This document shows positions 63,655 through 64,000 of a DNA stretch of 64,000 bases, piece by piece; positions within the stretch are counted from its first letter, which is position 1, and every line of letters starts with the position of its first letter. This DNA comes from Actinomucor elegans (lineage: Eukaryota; Mucoromycota; Mucoromycetes; Mucorales; Mucoraceae): assembly GCA_026027325.1 (NCBI GenBank), contig JAMSLZ010000005.1, positions 2,232,001 to 2,296,000 of the forward strand, in the 5' to 3' direction. Both the position numbers and the translations under genes were made by a program. The notes beneath the pieces were generated by a model. That model searched no databases, had not been told where the DNA came from, and was given only the letters and a program-made list of their open reading frames with translations.

Positions 63655-64000
63655 TTAATATGTTACTACCACTTTCTTGTTAATCCAAGTAGTAGACTCA
63701 ATGCATTGATTGAGCAAGAAATGACCTACATCTAGTCTTGACACTGTGTATCCAGATATACCGACATCGGCTCTGTAATGACCAACTAGTTTACCATCAG
63801 TAAGTAAACTGGGGCGAACAATAATCCAATCACGCATAGGTGAGGCCTGATCTTCAACAAGTTTTTCCAGCTCCTTTTTATCTTCATGAGGTGCATGCAA
63901 TAGGAAATGATACAAGGGTCGGAACAGGTACGGAACTTCTTTCATACCATCTAATCCAGTAGTAGAGATAACAACCAGTCGCTTGGGTCTCTCATCTTCA
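63655..64000 (-). CDS. NAD(P)-binding (NmrA/atypical SDR-like) protein, C-terminal part
   Basis: The frame is open from the stop at 63655 to the window edge, so the start lies beyond 64000. It reads EDERPKRLVVISTTGLDGMK, then DWIIVRPSLLTDGK and YTVSRLDVGHFLLNQCIES. VVISTTGL fits the central strand, and WIIVRPSLLTDG with the following RLDVG / DVG-F segment is typical of NAD(P)-binding NmrA-like or atypical short-chain dehydrogenase proteins (R-P-x-x-L-T-D-G). The cofactor-binding N-terminus is not in the window, so the assignment rests on the C-terminal pattern. It converges with the AVT3/4-like gene; the ends are about 130 bp apart with a GA repeat at 63620-63631. Confidence 0.72.
   Translation of the reverse strand, partial: EDERPKRLVVISTTGLDGMKEVPYLFRPLYHFLLHAPHEDKKELEKLVEDQASPMRDWIIVRPSLLTDGKLVGHYRADVGISGYTVSRLDVGHFLLNQCIESTTWINKKVVVTY

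Overview
The window looks like nuclear DNA of an early-diverging filamentous fungus, most probably a mucoralean (Mucoromycota). The evidence is AT-rich intergenic DNA, many short introns (about 42-85 nt) with GTAAG/GTAAA-type donors and YAG acceptors, Gln/Asn/Ser-rich low-complexity stretches in regulatory proteins, and a gene set typical of such fungi: Zn2Cys6 and SFP1-like factors, a FRAY-type Ste20 kinase, SRPK, an RCK2/Srk1-type kinase and a DOCK protein. I cannot name the genus from sequence alone. I see no rRNA, tRNA, CRISPR array or viral gene.

Layout. 1-512 (-): N-terminus of a Zn2Cys6 transcription factor, cut by the window edge. 632-1441 (-): a Pro/Tyr-rich membrane protein. 3444-5047 (+): a C2H2 factor. 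7943-11250 (+): a FRAY/OSR1-type Ste20 kinase. 13116-14629 (-): a HAD 'Swiss Army Knife'-like protein. 14764-15497 (-): a five-exon gene I do not recognise. 16622-16825 (+): COX17. 17020-18999 (-): a cationic amino-acid transporter. 19000-26330: gene-poor. 26331-27005 (-): an AT-hook protein. 29098-29943 (+): a METTL21-like methyltransferase. 30170-38282 (+): a very large DOCK exchange factor. 40111-41432 (-): a Q-rich acidic protein, divergent from an SRPK kinase at 41644-43549 (+). 47695-49217 (+): an AAAP transporter. 49528-50410 (-): V-ATPase subunit c. 53147-55091 (-): an RCK2/Srk1-like kinase. 56368-57088 (-): a HINT3-like HIT protein. 57271-57677 (-): a ZNF706-like protein. 57809-59021 (-): TIM54. 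61352-63525 (+): an AVT3/4-like transporter. 63655-64000 (-): C-terminus of an NAD(P)-binding protein. Splice sites were read by hand and checked for frame; every multi-exon model below closes in frame.

Themes. Three kinases and a DOCK protein point to signalling to cytoskeleton, stress and splicing. Three amino-acid carriers plus the V-ATPase proteolipid relate to acidified-vacuole amino-acid storage. COX17 and TIM54 are mitochondrial. The linkage is probably ordinary eukaryotic gene order and not a functional cluster.

The most interesting signals are: (i) five RF-x-V/I/L motifs in the tail of the FRAY-type kinase, the docking signature normally recognised by the CCT domain of SPAK/OSR1, in a protein where I see no CCT domain; (ii) a frame-broken Tc1/mariner-like transposase fossil at about 50576-51060; (iii) a dispersed inverted-repeat family, nested at 38666-39247; (iv) an extended CCAAT motif (CCGACArCCAAT), often paired about 31-41 bp apart in intergenic DNA.
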